39,346 nucleotides of DNA from an uncultured Verrucomicrobia subdivision 3 bacterium. GTDB lineage: Bacteria > Verrucomicrobiota > Verrucomicrobiae > Limisphaerales > UBA11358. The stretch covers positions 1 through 39,346 of the forward strand of contig CAINDH010000280.1 in NCBI GenBank assembly GCA_903847285.1. Direction: 5' to 3'. This document shows, one piece after another, positions 32,264 to 39,346 of the stretch. How positions within the stretch are numbered: the first letter of the stretch is position 1; the number at the start of each line of letters is the position of its first letter. Under the pieces are notes generated by a model. That model was not told where the DNA came from and searched no databases. It worked only from the letters and a program-made list of their open reading frames with translations. The translations under genes and the position numbers were made by a program.

Positions 32264-33949
32264 TTACTTCCAGGTGGGAGATTTTTTCAGCAGACCATAG
32301 ACGTTCAGCCGGTTTGAAAAGGTGGCGAGATAAACCTTCCCGTTCGCGATGGTTGGCGGGCTAAATTTGGCGAACTGGCCGACCGTGTCGCGCGTGCTGT
32401 TTTGTTCCGAGTTCCAAAGTTCCCGCGAGACGTTTTGGGCGTTGAAAGCACACAGGATTCCAGAACGGGTCGCCTCATTGGCACTGCCTTCGAGCTGATG
32501 AGAGGCCCAGACGATACCGGTGCCGCCCTGACTGCCGTTTGCCGAAATGGACAAAATCCCGCCGGGCGTGCCTTCGGGCGCGGCGGTCTGGCTGACGGCG
32601 AATCCCGGCAGTGAAAATTTTCCCGTGGCGCGATTGAATTTGAATTGCCGCAAATAATCTGAGTCCGTAACCCAGATGTAGGCGTAGCTGTTATTCGGAC
32701 CGTCCCACCAAACCGGCGACCCGAATATTTCGTGCGAGCCGGAGACCGGGCGAAAGGATTGCACGATGTTGTTGTCCGCAGTTGTTCCGCTCAGGCCGCC
32801 CATTTTGTCACGATTCACCATATAGAGCGTGCCTTCTTTGCCGCCGGAAAGGGCAAGCTTTGAATTAGGGATCAATAAAATTCCTGCGGACCCAAGGTCG
32901 AGGTCTGAATTTTCAAGGTCTTGATAATTAAAAGGTGTGAACCAACTTGCGATATTCAGGCTTTCCCCGTTACGGGTGAGTTTGAGGAAGCTTTCACCAC
33001 GGTTGATTAGGTCGCGGGGGTTGCCATTGTTGCCGACGGTGCCGTTGGCGACGGAGACATATAGGTTTCCGGCTGTATCCGCTGACAAGCCCTGGCCGGC
33101 CATCCAGATACCGCCGCCTGCACCGTCCGGCGTCGTGTTGTAAACCACAGCCTGTTGCAGCGTCGCCGCATCGTAACCGAGCAGCCAGCCGTGATAGGGC
33201 CCCCAATCACAGTGCGAGGCCCAACTGATGTAGACAACGCCTTTCACCAAAGTCAGGGCGGAACGCTGGTTCTCCTTTTGCGCATCGAAGGCAATGATGC
33301 CGATCAGATTGCCGTCGCCATTGCCGGGAGCGGCGGCGTCAATGACCACCGGGCTGTTGGGACGCTCGACACCGGTGCGGATGTCGAGCGCGTGAAGCTT
33401 TTGGATAAATGTGGTTCCAAATTCCAACGTCCGCGCAAGCAGGTAAATTGTTCCCGTCGCGGGATCAATCACCGGCGTGCTGACGATGCCGATGTTTCCG
33501 CTGTAGTCGTGATAACTGCCGCCACACGCGCCGGTCATGTCGGTGTTGCGAGGCGGGACGACGCCTTCGCCAAGAAAACTCACCTGCCAGTAAGCGTTGG
33601 TGACGGCGGCGGTATCCGCGTCGAACGCATAAACCGAGTCGTTGACCGTCGCCACGATGACCAGATTACGCGCGCCTTTGCCAGGAATGTTCACGGCGGG
33701 CGCGATCAATGGCTGGGCATAGATCTGGTCGTCCACATCGCGCGCGAATAGCAGCCCGAATTTGTTCGAATTGACATTCTGCGTGTTGAGAATGGTTTCC
33801 CTGAGATTCGCCCCTGTGCGGGCAAGGTTGTTGTGCTGCGTGTAAACTCCCACGCCCGCCCAGAGGGGTGACAGTGAACCGATGAAAAGCGCGATGGAAA
33901 AACTGACCGTTGGCAGCCGCACACTCCGCAGATTTGTGGAAAGGTTCAT
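32264..33949 (-). CDS. Secreted beta-propeller (PQQ-repeat-like) protein
   Basis: A 561-residue protein with a signal peptide (about 1-32, ending LWA). Repeated blade-like segments follow, with NLVIVATVNDSVYAFDAD, STPVIDPATGTIYLLAR, LHALDIRTG, YVSVANGTVG and KVYLATFSNRLNVYG. These match the PQQ/quinoprotein-like beta-propeller pattern, but the usual dehydrogenase cofactor residues are not recognisable, so an enzymatic role is not supported. It opens GVYTQHNNLARTGANL, a segment seen in outer-surface propeller proteins. It lacks a C-terminal sorting tag and ends PTWK. The gene is convergent with ruvB and divergent from the prepilin-like gene. Confidence 0.85.
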   Translation of the reverse strand: MNLSTNLRSVRLPTVSFSIALFIGSLSPLWAGVGVYTQHNNLARTGANLRETILNTQNVNSNKFGLLFARDVDDQIYAQPLIAPAVNIPGKGARNLVIVATVNDSVYAFDADTAAVTNAYWQVSFLGEGVVPPRNTDMTGACGGSYHDYSGNIGIVSTPVIDPATGTIYLLARTLEFGTTFIQKLHALDIRTGVERPNSPVVIDAAAPGNGDGNLIGIIAFDAQKENQRSALTLVKGVVYISWASHCDWGPYHGWLLGYDAATLQQAVVYNTTPDGAGGGIWMAGQGLSADTAGNLYVSVANGTVGNNGNPRDLINRGESFLKLTRNGESLNIASWFTPFNYQDLENSDLDLGSAGILLIPNSKLALSGGKEGTLYMVNRDKMGGLSGTTADNNIVQSFRPVSGSHEIFGSPVWWDGPNNSYAYIWVTDSDYLRQFKFNRATGKFSLPGFAVSQTAAPEGTPGGILSISANGSQGGTGIVWASHQLEGSANEATRSGILCAFNAQNVSRELWNSEQNSTRDTVGQFAKFSPPTIANGKVYLATFSNRLNVYGLLKKSPTWK

Positions 33950-34105
33950 AAAAAATCCTACGGGAAAAACTATACGAGCTTTGCCCCGTGAAAGGCTATG
34001 GGGTATTCACCCCATGGCCGAAAAAGGGAATTCAAATCAGACTGCTATCCGGACTGTCAAGTTGGACGATGTCCGCATCGGATTCACCAAGCCCGATTTT
34101 TAAAG

Positions 34106-34831
34106 ATGCCACGGCTGAAAAAGATTGAACGCGGTTTTACACTGATTGAATTGCTGGTGGTCATCGCCATCATCGGCATCACATCCTCGCTGCTGCTCAC
34201 GGCGCTGTCCCGCGCCCAGCAAAAGGGCCAGCAGATCGTCTGTCTTTCCAATCTCAAACAGATCGGCCTGGCTTTTGTGATCTATCTCAACGACCACGGC
34301 GATCGGTTTCCCGACCGACGCGACCTGAAAGCCAGGCTGCCCGGCGGTTTTCATCCATGGACGACCTGGCCGCCGTCCGACCCGCGGGCGGGTTGGGCGG
34401 CCACGAATTTTTCAAGCGAATGTCCGAACCTCAAAATCTGGTCCTGCCCGGCGTCGGTCGATTCCTCCACCGGCAACGCCCTCCAATCGGCACAGGCTAC
34501 TTCCTCCGCGAGCAACGCGCCCATCTGCCGTTACTGGGCCTGGCGCTTTGACCGCATGGACGACCTGGCCGCACCCACCATGCTTGAAGATTTTTGGGCG
34601 AAATCGGTATCACAAGCCGTCGCTGATCTCCAAGCCGCGAACAACCCGAGCGTCGGTTTCATCAATGGGCCAAGCGACGTTGAATTGGTCGTGGATCCTT
34701 ATTTTCCAAATACCGTTCCGACCGCTCCCCTCGGAATGTCGGGGCGAACCATTCACTCGGGAGGACGCAACCGCATCTTCCTCGGCGGTCACGCGCAGTT
34801 TCTCAAGGATGCGCGCACGCCGTTGCGTTAA
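34106..34831 (+). CDS. Prepilin-like secreted protein with N-terminal methylation motif
   Basis: A 241-residue protein with a type IV prepilin leader. Cleavage is expected between G10 and F11 (ERG|FTLIE), with Glu at position +5 (E15), then a hydrophobic helix (about 11-33). It belongs to the large PVC-superphylum family of secreted pseudopilin-like proteins, which usually end in an H-X9-DG box. Here H217 is followed by nine residues and then GG (LGGHAQF), so the Asp is missing. The start at 34106 was chosen because it begins the leader; the upstream open frame has no family features. The gene is not next to the secretin operon, although it could use it for export or assembly. Specific function unknown. 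Confidence 0.85.
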   Translation: MPRLKKIERGFTLIELLVVIAIIGITSSLLLTALSRAQQKGQQIVCLSNLKQIGLAFVIYLNDHGDRFPDRRDLKARLPGGFHPWTTWPPSDPRAGWAATNFSSECPNLKIWSCPASVDSSTGNALQSAQATSSASNAPICRYWAWRFDRMDDLAAPTMLEDFWAKSVSQAVADLQAANNPSVGFINGPSDVELVVDPYFPNTVPTAPLGMSGRTIHSGGRNRIFLGGHAQFLKDARTPLR

Positions 34832-35011
34832 AATACGCCGCCGCCGCCCGCCATGAGAACCCAAGCGCAGTTGAAGATTTTATTGTTTGTGGCTGCTCCG
34901 AGGCTGTTTGTTTTTGGAAAAAAAATCGCCATCATCCGTCCGCGCTGATGCGTTGTCATCAAACCGCAACGACCCATCAAGGCAAGCCGCCAAAATTGCA
35001 CGGCTGATGCG

Positions 35012-35590
35012 TCACTGAGAATCGAATGAATATCCCAGCTTTCCAGCGGCGGCACGCAGCTCTGCTTGATAGAGCGGCGGCAAATCCACCTCCTGCCACG
35101 TGTATTTGTCCGTGGCCACGGGCGACCAATTAAGTTTTCCACAATGCCGCCACGCGTCGAGCGCGATGCCGTTGGTAAAGTTCTGCCCCGGCGCGGTCAG
35201 CACCACGCAACTGTGTTCGCGCCGCGTGCCGAGCTTGGCCACACCGCGATGAATTTCCAGCGTGTGTAGGTGCAGCGTCATCAATTTCACTGTGAGGGCG
35301 TCCGCCCATTGGTAACACAAGCCGCGCGAGTGGATGCCGACGTTGATGAGCGTGTTGTTGAAAGCAGCGGGCGGTGTGACGCGCCATTCTTCGCTGAGCA
35401 GTAGCGGATAACGCACAGCGGTGTCCGCTGCACGAAAAGCCTCAAGCGTGTTCACTGATGACGAAAGGCCACACAGATTTTTCGCCAACACGGAGACTTC
35501 AGTTTTTTGTTCGCGATCGGAAATTTTTTCCGTCGCGCAGCCGGAAACGGCGGCGACGATGAAAACGGAAAATAAAACCAAGCGAACCAT
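35012..35590 (-). CDS. Predicted lipoprotein with transglutaminase-like Cys-His-Asp arrangement
   Basis: A 192-residue protein with a lipobox AAVSGC (lipidated Cys at residue 18). Three spaced residues fit a papain/transglutaminase-like triad: C92 in RGLCYQWADAL, H126 in REHSCVVL and D145 in GIALDAWRH. The order, spacing and surrounding strands are typical of that fold, but the family is not recognised and activity is not shown. An alternative TTG start at 35605 would overlap the stop of the upstream OmcB-like gene (TTGA). ATG 35590 was preferred because the TTG has no well-spaced ribosome-binding site. The tight linkage to the OmcB-like gene suggests a shared role in the cell envelope. Confidence 0.72.
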   Translation of the reverse strand: MVRLVLFSVFIVAAVSGCATEKISDREQKTEVSVLAKNLCGLSSSVNTLEAFRAADTAVRYPLLLSEEWRVTPPAAFNNTLINVGIHSRGLCYQWADALTVKLMTLHLHTLEIHRGVAKLGTRREHSCVVLTAPGQNFTNGIALDAWRHCGKLNWSPVATDKYTWQEVDLPPLYQAELRAAAGKLGYSFDSQ

Positions 35591-35601
35591 CACAATCGCT
35601 T

Positions 35602-36768
35602 TCAATAAACCGTGGTGCTTTCCTCGGCGGTGATCGGTGCCTTCAGAACATCCGATGAGAGCGTGAATTTCGTGTGGCCGTCGCCGGCACTAACACCCTT
35701 GGCGATGATTTTGTAAGTCACGGCTTCTTTCGCCGCGAGTTTGGGGATCAGTGGGAGTGTTACGGTCTGGCCGTCAATCTTGCCTTCTGTGCTGCTTACT
35801 GGCGCTAGTTCCGGTGCGACGGTCACGACGACTTGCACATCGGAATCATCTGCCGTTCCTTGGTTCGTCACTTTCACCGTGTAAGTTGTGGTGTCGCCGA
35901 TGGCCACAGGATCGGGGTCATCGGCTTTTTCCAGCAGGATGGCGGGAATGCCGGCGACGGTGGAGACGCACGCGCTGGTCACGGCGGAAACCTTTTCGCT
36001 ACTGGCGGTGGCGTTGAAATTCAGGGTGGCGGATTTTTTTGTTTTGAATTTAGCACAAACTTGTTTCGTGGCGTTCGCAGGCAGGTCTTTGATTTGCCAG
36101 ACGATCGAACCGCCTTGCGCTGCGCCGTCATCAGTGGTCGTGGCGACGATGGCGTCATCAGGAATCGGCAACGTGATGGTGGCGAGTGGCTCGGTGATGT
36201 TGCCGGTGTTGTGCAGGTTCAGGCAAATTTTTGCATCACGGCCCAGAACAACTTTTTCCGGCGCGTCGCAATCAATCGCCAGCCCGCCATGCGGTTCCGG
36301 GCCGAGGTCCACGACAAAAAAATTGCTGCACGGTTTGGGGATGATGCAGCGCCAGATGCGACCCTTGGAATGAAACAAAAACGAGTAAGCGTGAATCGGT
36401 TCGGTGCCCGCCCATTCAACATTCCGAAGGCAGATGGCTTTGCCGTCTTCCCGTGAGGACATGAACGGCATAGTGTTGCCAACGGGAATCTGCCACTCGA
36501 CGATTTCCGCCGCCAGACCAGCCGCAAAAAAGTCTTCGAGTTCGCCGGTCCAACCCCATTGCTTCAACACCGCGATGAAATCGCCGTGCAATTTTTTATC
36601 GCGGAACCGATCGCGCAAATCTTCCGGCGTGTGCATGGTTGGCGCAAAACGCGTCGCGGGATTGCCAAGACGCGTCGCGCGATGATGTTCGGGCGGCGTA
36701 TTTGTTTGTGCGATAGTAACTGAAGCAAAGACTAGCGTGGCAAAGAAGAGTGCGATTCTGATGTTCAT
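35602..36768 (-). CDS. Short secreted protein with OmcB-like C-terminal half
   Basis: A 388-residue protein with a signal peptide (about 1-20, ending VTIAQ). Residues 22-160 have no recognised family (GWTGELEDFFAAGL, EIVEWQIPVGNTMPF). Residues of about 163-388 match the last two domains of the larger OmcB-like protein encoded next to it. In particular, ILLEKADDPDPVAIGD, YTVKVTNQG and the C-terminus EESTTVY are nearly the same in both. Seven cysteines remain. It is preceded by a terminator, so it has its own promoter or is read through, and it is followed directly by the lipoprotein gene. It may be a diverged partial duplicate with a new N-terminal domain. Role unknown; an envelope-structure role is likely by analogy. 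Confidence 0.82.
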   Translation of the reverse strand: MNIRIALFFATLVFASVTIAQTNTPPEHHRATRLGNPATRFAPTMHTPEDLRDRFRDKKLHGDFIAVLKQWGWTGELEDFFAAGLAAEIVEWQIPVGNTMPFMSSREDGKAICLRNVEWAGTEPIHAYSFLFHSKGRIWRCIIPKPCSNFFVVDLGPEPHGGLAIDCDAPEKVVLGRDAKICLNLHNTGNITEPLATITLPIPDDAIVATTTDDGAAQGGSIVWQIKDLPANATKQVCAKFKTKKSATLNFNATASSEKVSAVTSACVSTVAGIPAILLEKADDPDPVAIGDTTTYTVKVTNQGTADDSDVQVVVTVAPELAPVSSTEGKIDGQTVTLPLIPKLAAKEAVTYKIIAKGVSAGDGHTKFTLSSDVLKAPITAEESTTVY

Positions 36769-36823
36769 GCTGGCGGCAAGGATTTGGCGACGAGGTTAAT
36801 TTTTCAACTGTTAATTTCGGACA

Positions 36824-36857
36824 ACAAAAAAGGCCGCCGAATTTCTTCGGCGGCCTT
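36824..36857 (-). terminator. Strong intrinsic terminator after the OmcB-like lipoprotein gene
   Basis: A perfect 12-bp stem (AAGGCCGCCGAA / TTCGGCGGCCTT) has a four-base loop and is followed on the minus strand by TTTTTTG. It lies about 15 bases after the stop of the gene at 36872-38377 and separates it from the downstream short OmcB-like gene. Confidence 0.92.
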
Positions 36858-36871
36858 GGTGTCAAATCTGA

Positions 36872-38377
36872 TCAGTAGACGTGCGTGGATTCTTCCGCCG
36901 TGATGGCGGACTTCAGCACGTCAGACGTGAGCTTGAAGGAGGTGTGTCCGTCGCCGGCTTTCACGCCCTTGGCCACAATCTTGTAGGTGACCGCCTGTTT
37001 CGGTGCGAGGCTCGCAACCGCCGGCAGGGTGACCGTGTTGCCTTCGATGGTGCCTTCGCTGCTGCTCACCGGGGTGAGTTCAGGAGCGATGCTCACGATG
37101 ACTTGGATGTTGTGGTCAACCGCAGAACCTTGGTTCGTGACTTTGACCGTGTAGGTCGTGCTGTCGCCGATCGCAACCGGATCCGGATCATCCGCTTTTT
37201 CAAGCAAGATAGCCGCGAGGCCAACGACCTTCGTCGAACAGCTTGTGGAGACTGCCGCGGCGCAAGCGCCCTTGGCCGTGCCCGCGAAATCAAACGTGCC
37301 GCCCGTGGCGCTGGTGAACGTCGCGCAAACATTCTGCGGAGCGCTGGCTTCAACTGAGCCTAGGTTGTAAGTAATCTTGCCACCGTTGACCGTGCCGGAA
37401 CCAGCAGAGACAACTTCGAGACCAGCCGGAACGGCGACTTCGAGCACCGCGCCAGCAGCAGCGGCGTCACCCGTGTTGGAAACCGTGTAGCAGACTTCAA
37501 ACTTGCGGCCCATGAACTGTTGTTCTGTGGCTTTGCAAGTGATCGCGAGCACCGGCTGGTGAACCGTGGTCGTGGCGGACGCTTCGGCGCTCACGCCTTG
37601 GGCGGAAGTGACTTTCGCGTTGTTCACGAGTTTGCCGGTCGCAGAAGCGGCGGCGGTGTATTTGACTTCTTTGCTTTCGCCGGGGGCGAGGTTGCCGATG
37701 TCAAACGAGAGGTTCTGCTTACCTTCGCTAGTCATGCCCGTGGGGAGCATATCCGTGATTTGCACACCAGACAGCGCGCTGCTGCCGTTGTTCTTGACGG
37801 TGATAGTTGCCGGAATCGGGTCGCAGATGAGCACATCAGACGGCTCGCTCTTGGCGAGGGTGATGTTTGCCTTCACGACGCGGATGTCTTGGCAGGCAAC
37901 CGGGTTATAGCTGGCGGAACCGCAGGTGGTCACGACGCCTTCTTCGGCGCTGGCACCATTGACAGTGATGGTCTTGGATTCTTTCGCTCCGAGTGTTCCA
38001 AGGTTCCAAGTGGCGCTGCCGTTGGAAACATTGTTGGCCTTGGGCGCGGAATCAGTCGCGGCGAAATTCGCAGTGACGTGATCGCTCACCGTGACGTTTT
38101 CGAGCGTCGCATCGGTCAGGTTGCTGACCTTGTAGGTGTAGGCGAACGGCTGGCCAGCGAGAACTTCAGCGGGGGCGGATTTTTCAACCGCGAGACCGCT
38201 GCCTTCCAATTTGCCGCTGGGGAAATAGGCAGTGACCGAGCCGGATTTGGCTGGAGCAGGTGCGCTCGCAGTGGTGGCCGCCGGTTTGGCGCTGTATTTT
38301 CCTTGTTGCTGGGCGCAACCGGCAAGCAGCACGGCACATCCCATCACGGATACGATTTTTTTCAGATTAACTTTCAT
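36872..38377 (-). CDS. OmcB-like cysteine-containing envelope lipoprotein with four DUF11-type domains
   Basis: A 501-residue protein with a lipobox VLLAGC (Cys21), an Ala/Pro/Ser-rich spacer (22-48) and four immunoglobulin-like DUF11 repeats (about 60-165, 170-272, 275-382 and 386-501). It carries eight cysteines in the mature part besides the lipid Cys (C152, C162, C185, C281, C296, C351, C372 and C380), enough for four disulfides. From memory of chlamydial OmcB, the segment ACQDIR in a Cys-rich stretch and the C-terminus with AGD, SD and ESTHVY align well with it. OmcB is the disulfide-linked envelope protein of Chlamydia. The start at 38377 was chosen because it begins the lipoprotein signal. 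A strong terminator follows the gene. Probably a structural envelope or surface protein. Confidence 0.88.
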   Translation of the reverse strand: MKVNLKKIVSVMGCAVLLAGCAQQQGKYSAKPAATTASAPAPAKSGSVTAYFPSGKLEGSGLAVEKSAPAEVLAGQPFAYTYKVSNLTDATLENVTVSDHVTANFAATDSAPKANNVSNGSATWNLGTLGAKESKTITVNGASAEEGVVTTCGSASYNPVACQDIRVVKANITLAKSEPSDVLICDPIPATITVKNNGSSALSGVQITDMLPTGMTSEGKQNLSFDIGNLAPGESKEVKYTAAASATGKLVNNAKVTSAQGVSAEASATTTVHQPVLAITCKATEQQFMGRKFEVCYTVSNTGDAAAAGAVLEVAVPAGLEVVSAGSGTVNGGKITYNLGSVEASAPQNVCATFTSATGGTFDFAGTAKGACAAAVSTSCSTKVVGLAAILLEKADDPDPVAIGDSTTYTVKVTNQGSAVDHNIQVIVSIAPELTPVSSSEGTIEGNTVTLPAVASLAPKQAVTYKIVAKGVKAGDGHTSFKLTSDVLKSAITAEESTHVY

Positions 38378-38610
38378 AGTGTTTGATTTTCGATTGGCTA
38401 AAAATTTCCCGGCGATTCTCGTTCGGCCATTAAGTTCCAATTCGCAATAGCCTAGAAAAAACAGGTCAAATTGCAAGCAGTTAATCCATTTTCCGGATGT
38501 ATCTGGAAAATCTTTCACCGCCAATAGCAATTTTCTTTCACTCCGCGCCAAATCGGTGTTCAATCTGTGCCGTTTGAACCAACGATTTTGCCGCACGGCG
38601 CGCGTCGGCA

Positions 38611-38641
38611 ATTTTTTATTTTTAATTTTGCATTTTTAATT
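38611..38641. repeat. A/T-rich ATTTTTAATT repeat upstream of carB
   Basis: The stretch repeats ATTTTTAATT-like words (ATTTTTTATTTTTAATTTTGCATTTTTAATT, of which no longer unit is exact) and ends six bases before the carB ATG. It could be a promoter-region element or a dispersed repeat. The rest of the 270-base gap to the OmcB-like gene shows no gene; it should hold promoters for both divergent genes, but no convincing -35/-10 pair was recognised. Confidence 0.45.
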
Positions 38642-38647
38642 CCACCA

Positions 38648-39346
38648 ATGCCTAAACGCACCGACATCCACAGCGTCCTCATCATCGGCGCCGGCCCGAT
38701 CATCATCGGCCAGGCGTGCGAGTTCGATTACTCCGGCACGCAAGCCTGCAAAGCCCTCAAGGAAGAAGGCTACCGCGTCATTCTCATCAACTCCAACCCG
38801 GCCACCATCATGACCGACCCGGAGTTCGCCGACCGCACCTACATCGAACCCATCACGCCCGAATGCGTGGAGAAAATCATCATCCGCGAGAAGGAAGAAA
38901 TGAAACGCCTCGGCGCGACCGGCAAACTCGTTTTACTCCCGACTCTTGGTGGTCAGACGGCCCTCAACACCGCGATGGCGCTGAATAAAAATGGTGCGCT
39001 CGCCCGGCACGACGTCGAAATGATTGGCGCGAAACCTGAAGCCATCCACAAAGGCGAAGACCGTTTCGCGTTCAAGGAATTGATGCTCCAGATCGGCCTC
39101 GACGTTCCTATTTCCGGCGTGGCGCACAACCTGGACGAAGCCCGCGATGTCGCGAAGAAGATTGGCAAGTTCCCGCTCATCATCCGCCCCGCCTTCACGC
39201 TCGGTGGCACGGGCGGCGGCATCGGTTACAATCAGGAAGAGTTTGAAGCCATCGCCAAGAACGGCATCGAGCTTTCGCCCGTGAACGAAATCCTCATCGA
39301 AGAATCCCTCCTCGGCTGGAAGGAATACGAGATGGAAGTCATGCGC
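38648..39346 (+). CDS. carB: Carbamoyl-phosphate synthase large subunit, 3' end outside window
   Basis: The first 233 residues of a protein of about 1070 residues. CarB makes carbamoyl phosphate from bicarbonate, ammonia and two ATP for arginine and pyrimidine synthesis. The N-terminus has [22 protein letters not shown], then [24 protein letters not shown] and the ATP-grasp region [15 protein letters not shown]. Compared with the usual form, the stretch before LPTLGG holds a few extra residues ([11 protein letters not shown]). Start is the ATG at 38648, and the frame is open to the right edge. The small subunit gene carA is not visible upstream. Confidence 0.97.
   Translation, partial: MPKRTDIHSVLIIGAGPIIIGQACEFDYSGTQACKALKEEGYRVILINSNPATIMTDPEFADRTYIEPITPECVEKIIIREKEEMKRLGATGKLVLLPTLGGQTALNTAMALNKNGALARHDVEMIGAKPEAIHKGEDRFAFKELMLQIGLDVPISGVAHNLDEARDVAKKIGKFPLIIRPAFTLGGTGGGIGYNQEEFEAIAKNGIELSPVNEILIEESLLGWKEYEMEVMR

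Noticed and set aside
32233..32275. Possible terminator hairpins between ruvB and the beta-propeller gene
   Set aside because: Only short stems (CCTTTT/AAAAGG and a distant ACCTGG/CCAGGT pair, which includes coding bases) are present, and no convincing T-run follows a strong stem.
34832..35011. 180-base gap between the prepilin-like gene and the lipoprotein gene
   Set aside because: Looked for a small gene, RNA or terminator; nothing supportable was found.

Overview
The window looks like a chromosomal stretch of a GC-rich, didermic bacterium of the Verrucomicrobiota, probably a soil or freshwater Pedosphaera/Limisphaerales-type lineage. This is inferred from content: a secretin-based E-L-M-D export operon, an exosortase/EpsI exopolysaccharide locus, a prepilin-like H-X9-DG-type protein, a large secreted protein ending in an 'FYRA'-type tail, futalosine-pathway menaquinone synthesis, a membrane pyrophosphatase, and two relatives of the chlamydial cysteine-rich envelope protein OmcB. 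No rRNA, tRNA, CRISPR array, transposase or phage gene was seen.

Layout. 1-1368 (-): tandem ABC ATPase of a sugar importer, cut by the window edge. 1448-9454 (-): export operon read GspE, GspL-like (PilM/PilN), GspM/PilO-like, GspD secretin, then a large secreted beta-sandwich protein; the inner junctions are ATGA overlaps. 9644-10819 (+): mqnE. 10869-11024: seven 21-bp units whose 8-bp heads are alternately inverted, lying between convergent genes. 11038-15210 (-): polyprenyl-phosphate sugar transferase, EpsI, exosortase and a WecG/TagA glycosyltransferase. 15211-15290: palindromic intergenic element. 15290-25392 (+): four GT-B glycosyltransferases, two GT2 glycosyltransferases and two SAM methyltransferases, interrupted by nadE; together with the minus-strand half this is a complex surface or extracellular polysaccharide locus.

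25468-25947 (+): small GreA/GreB-C-type protein. 25966-31078 (-): H+-pyrophosphatase followed by a sugar-phosphate-cyclase-like protein and an alkaline-phosphatase-superfamily protein that resemble EboD and EboF. 31209-32225 (+): ruvB. 32264-33949 (-): secreted beta-propeller protein. 34106-34831 (+): prepilin-like protein. 35012-38377 (-): envelope cluster of an OmcB-like lipoprotein, a strong terminator, a short OmcB-like secreted protein, and a lipoprotein with a Cys-His-Asp arrangement. 38648-end (+): start of carB.

The most unusual items are the 21-bp alternating inverted repeat array, the OmcB-like pair with the Cys-His-Asp lipoprotein, the reduced EboD-EboF pair, and an exosortase with Glu where the family has its conserved His. 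All family assignments come from reading motifs in the translated sequence; no database search was run.
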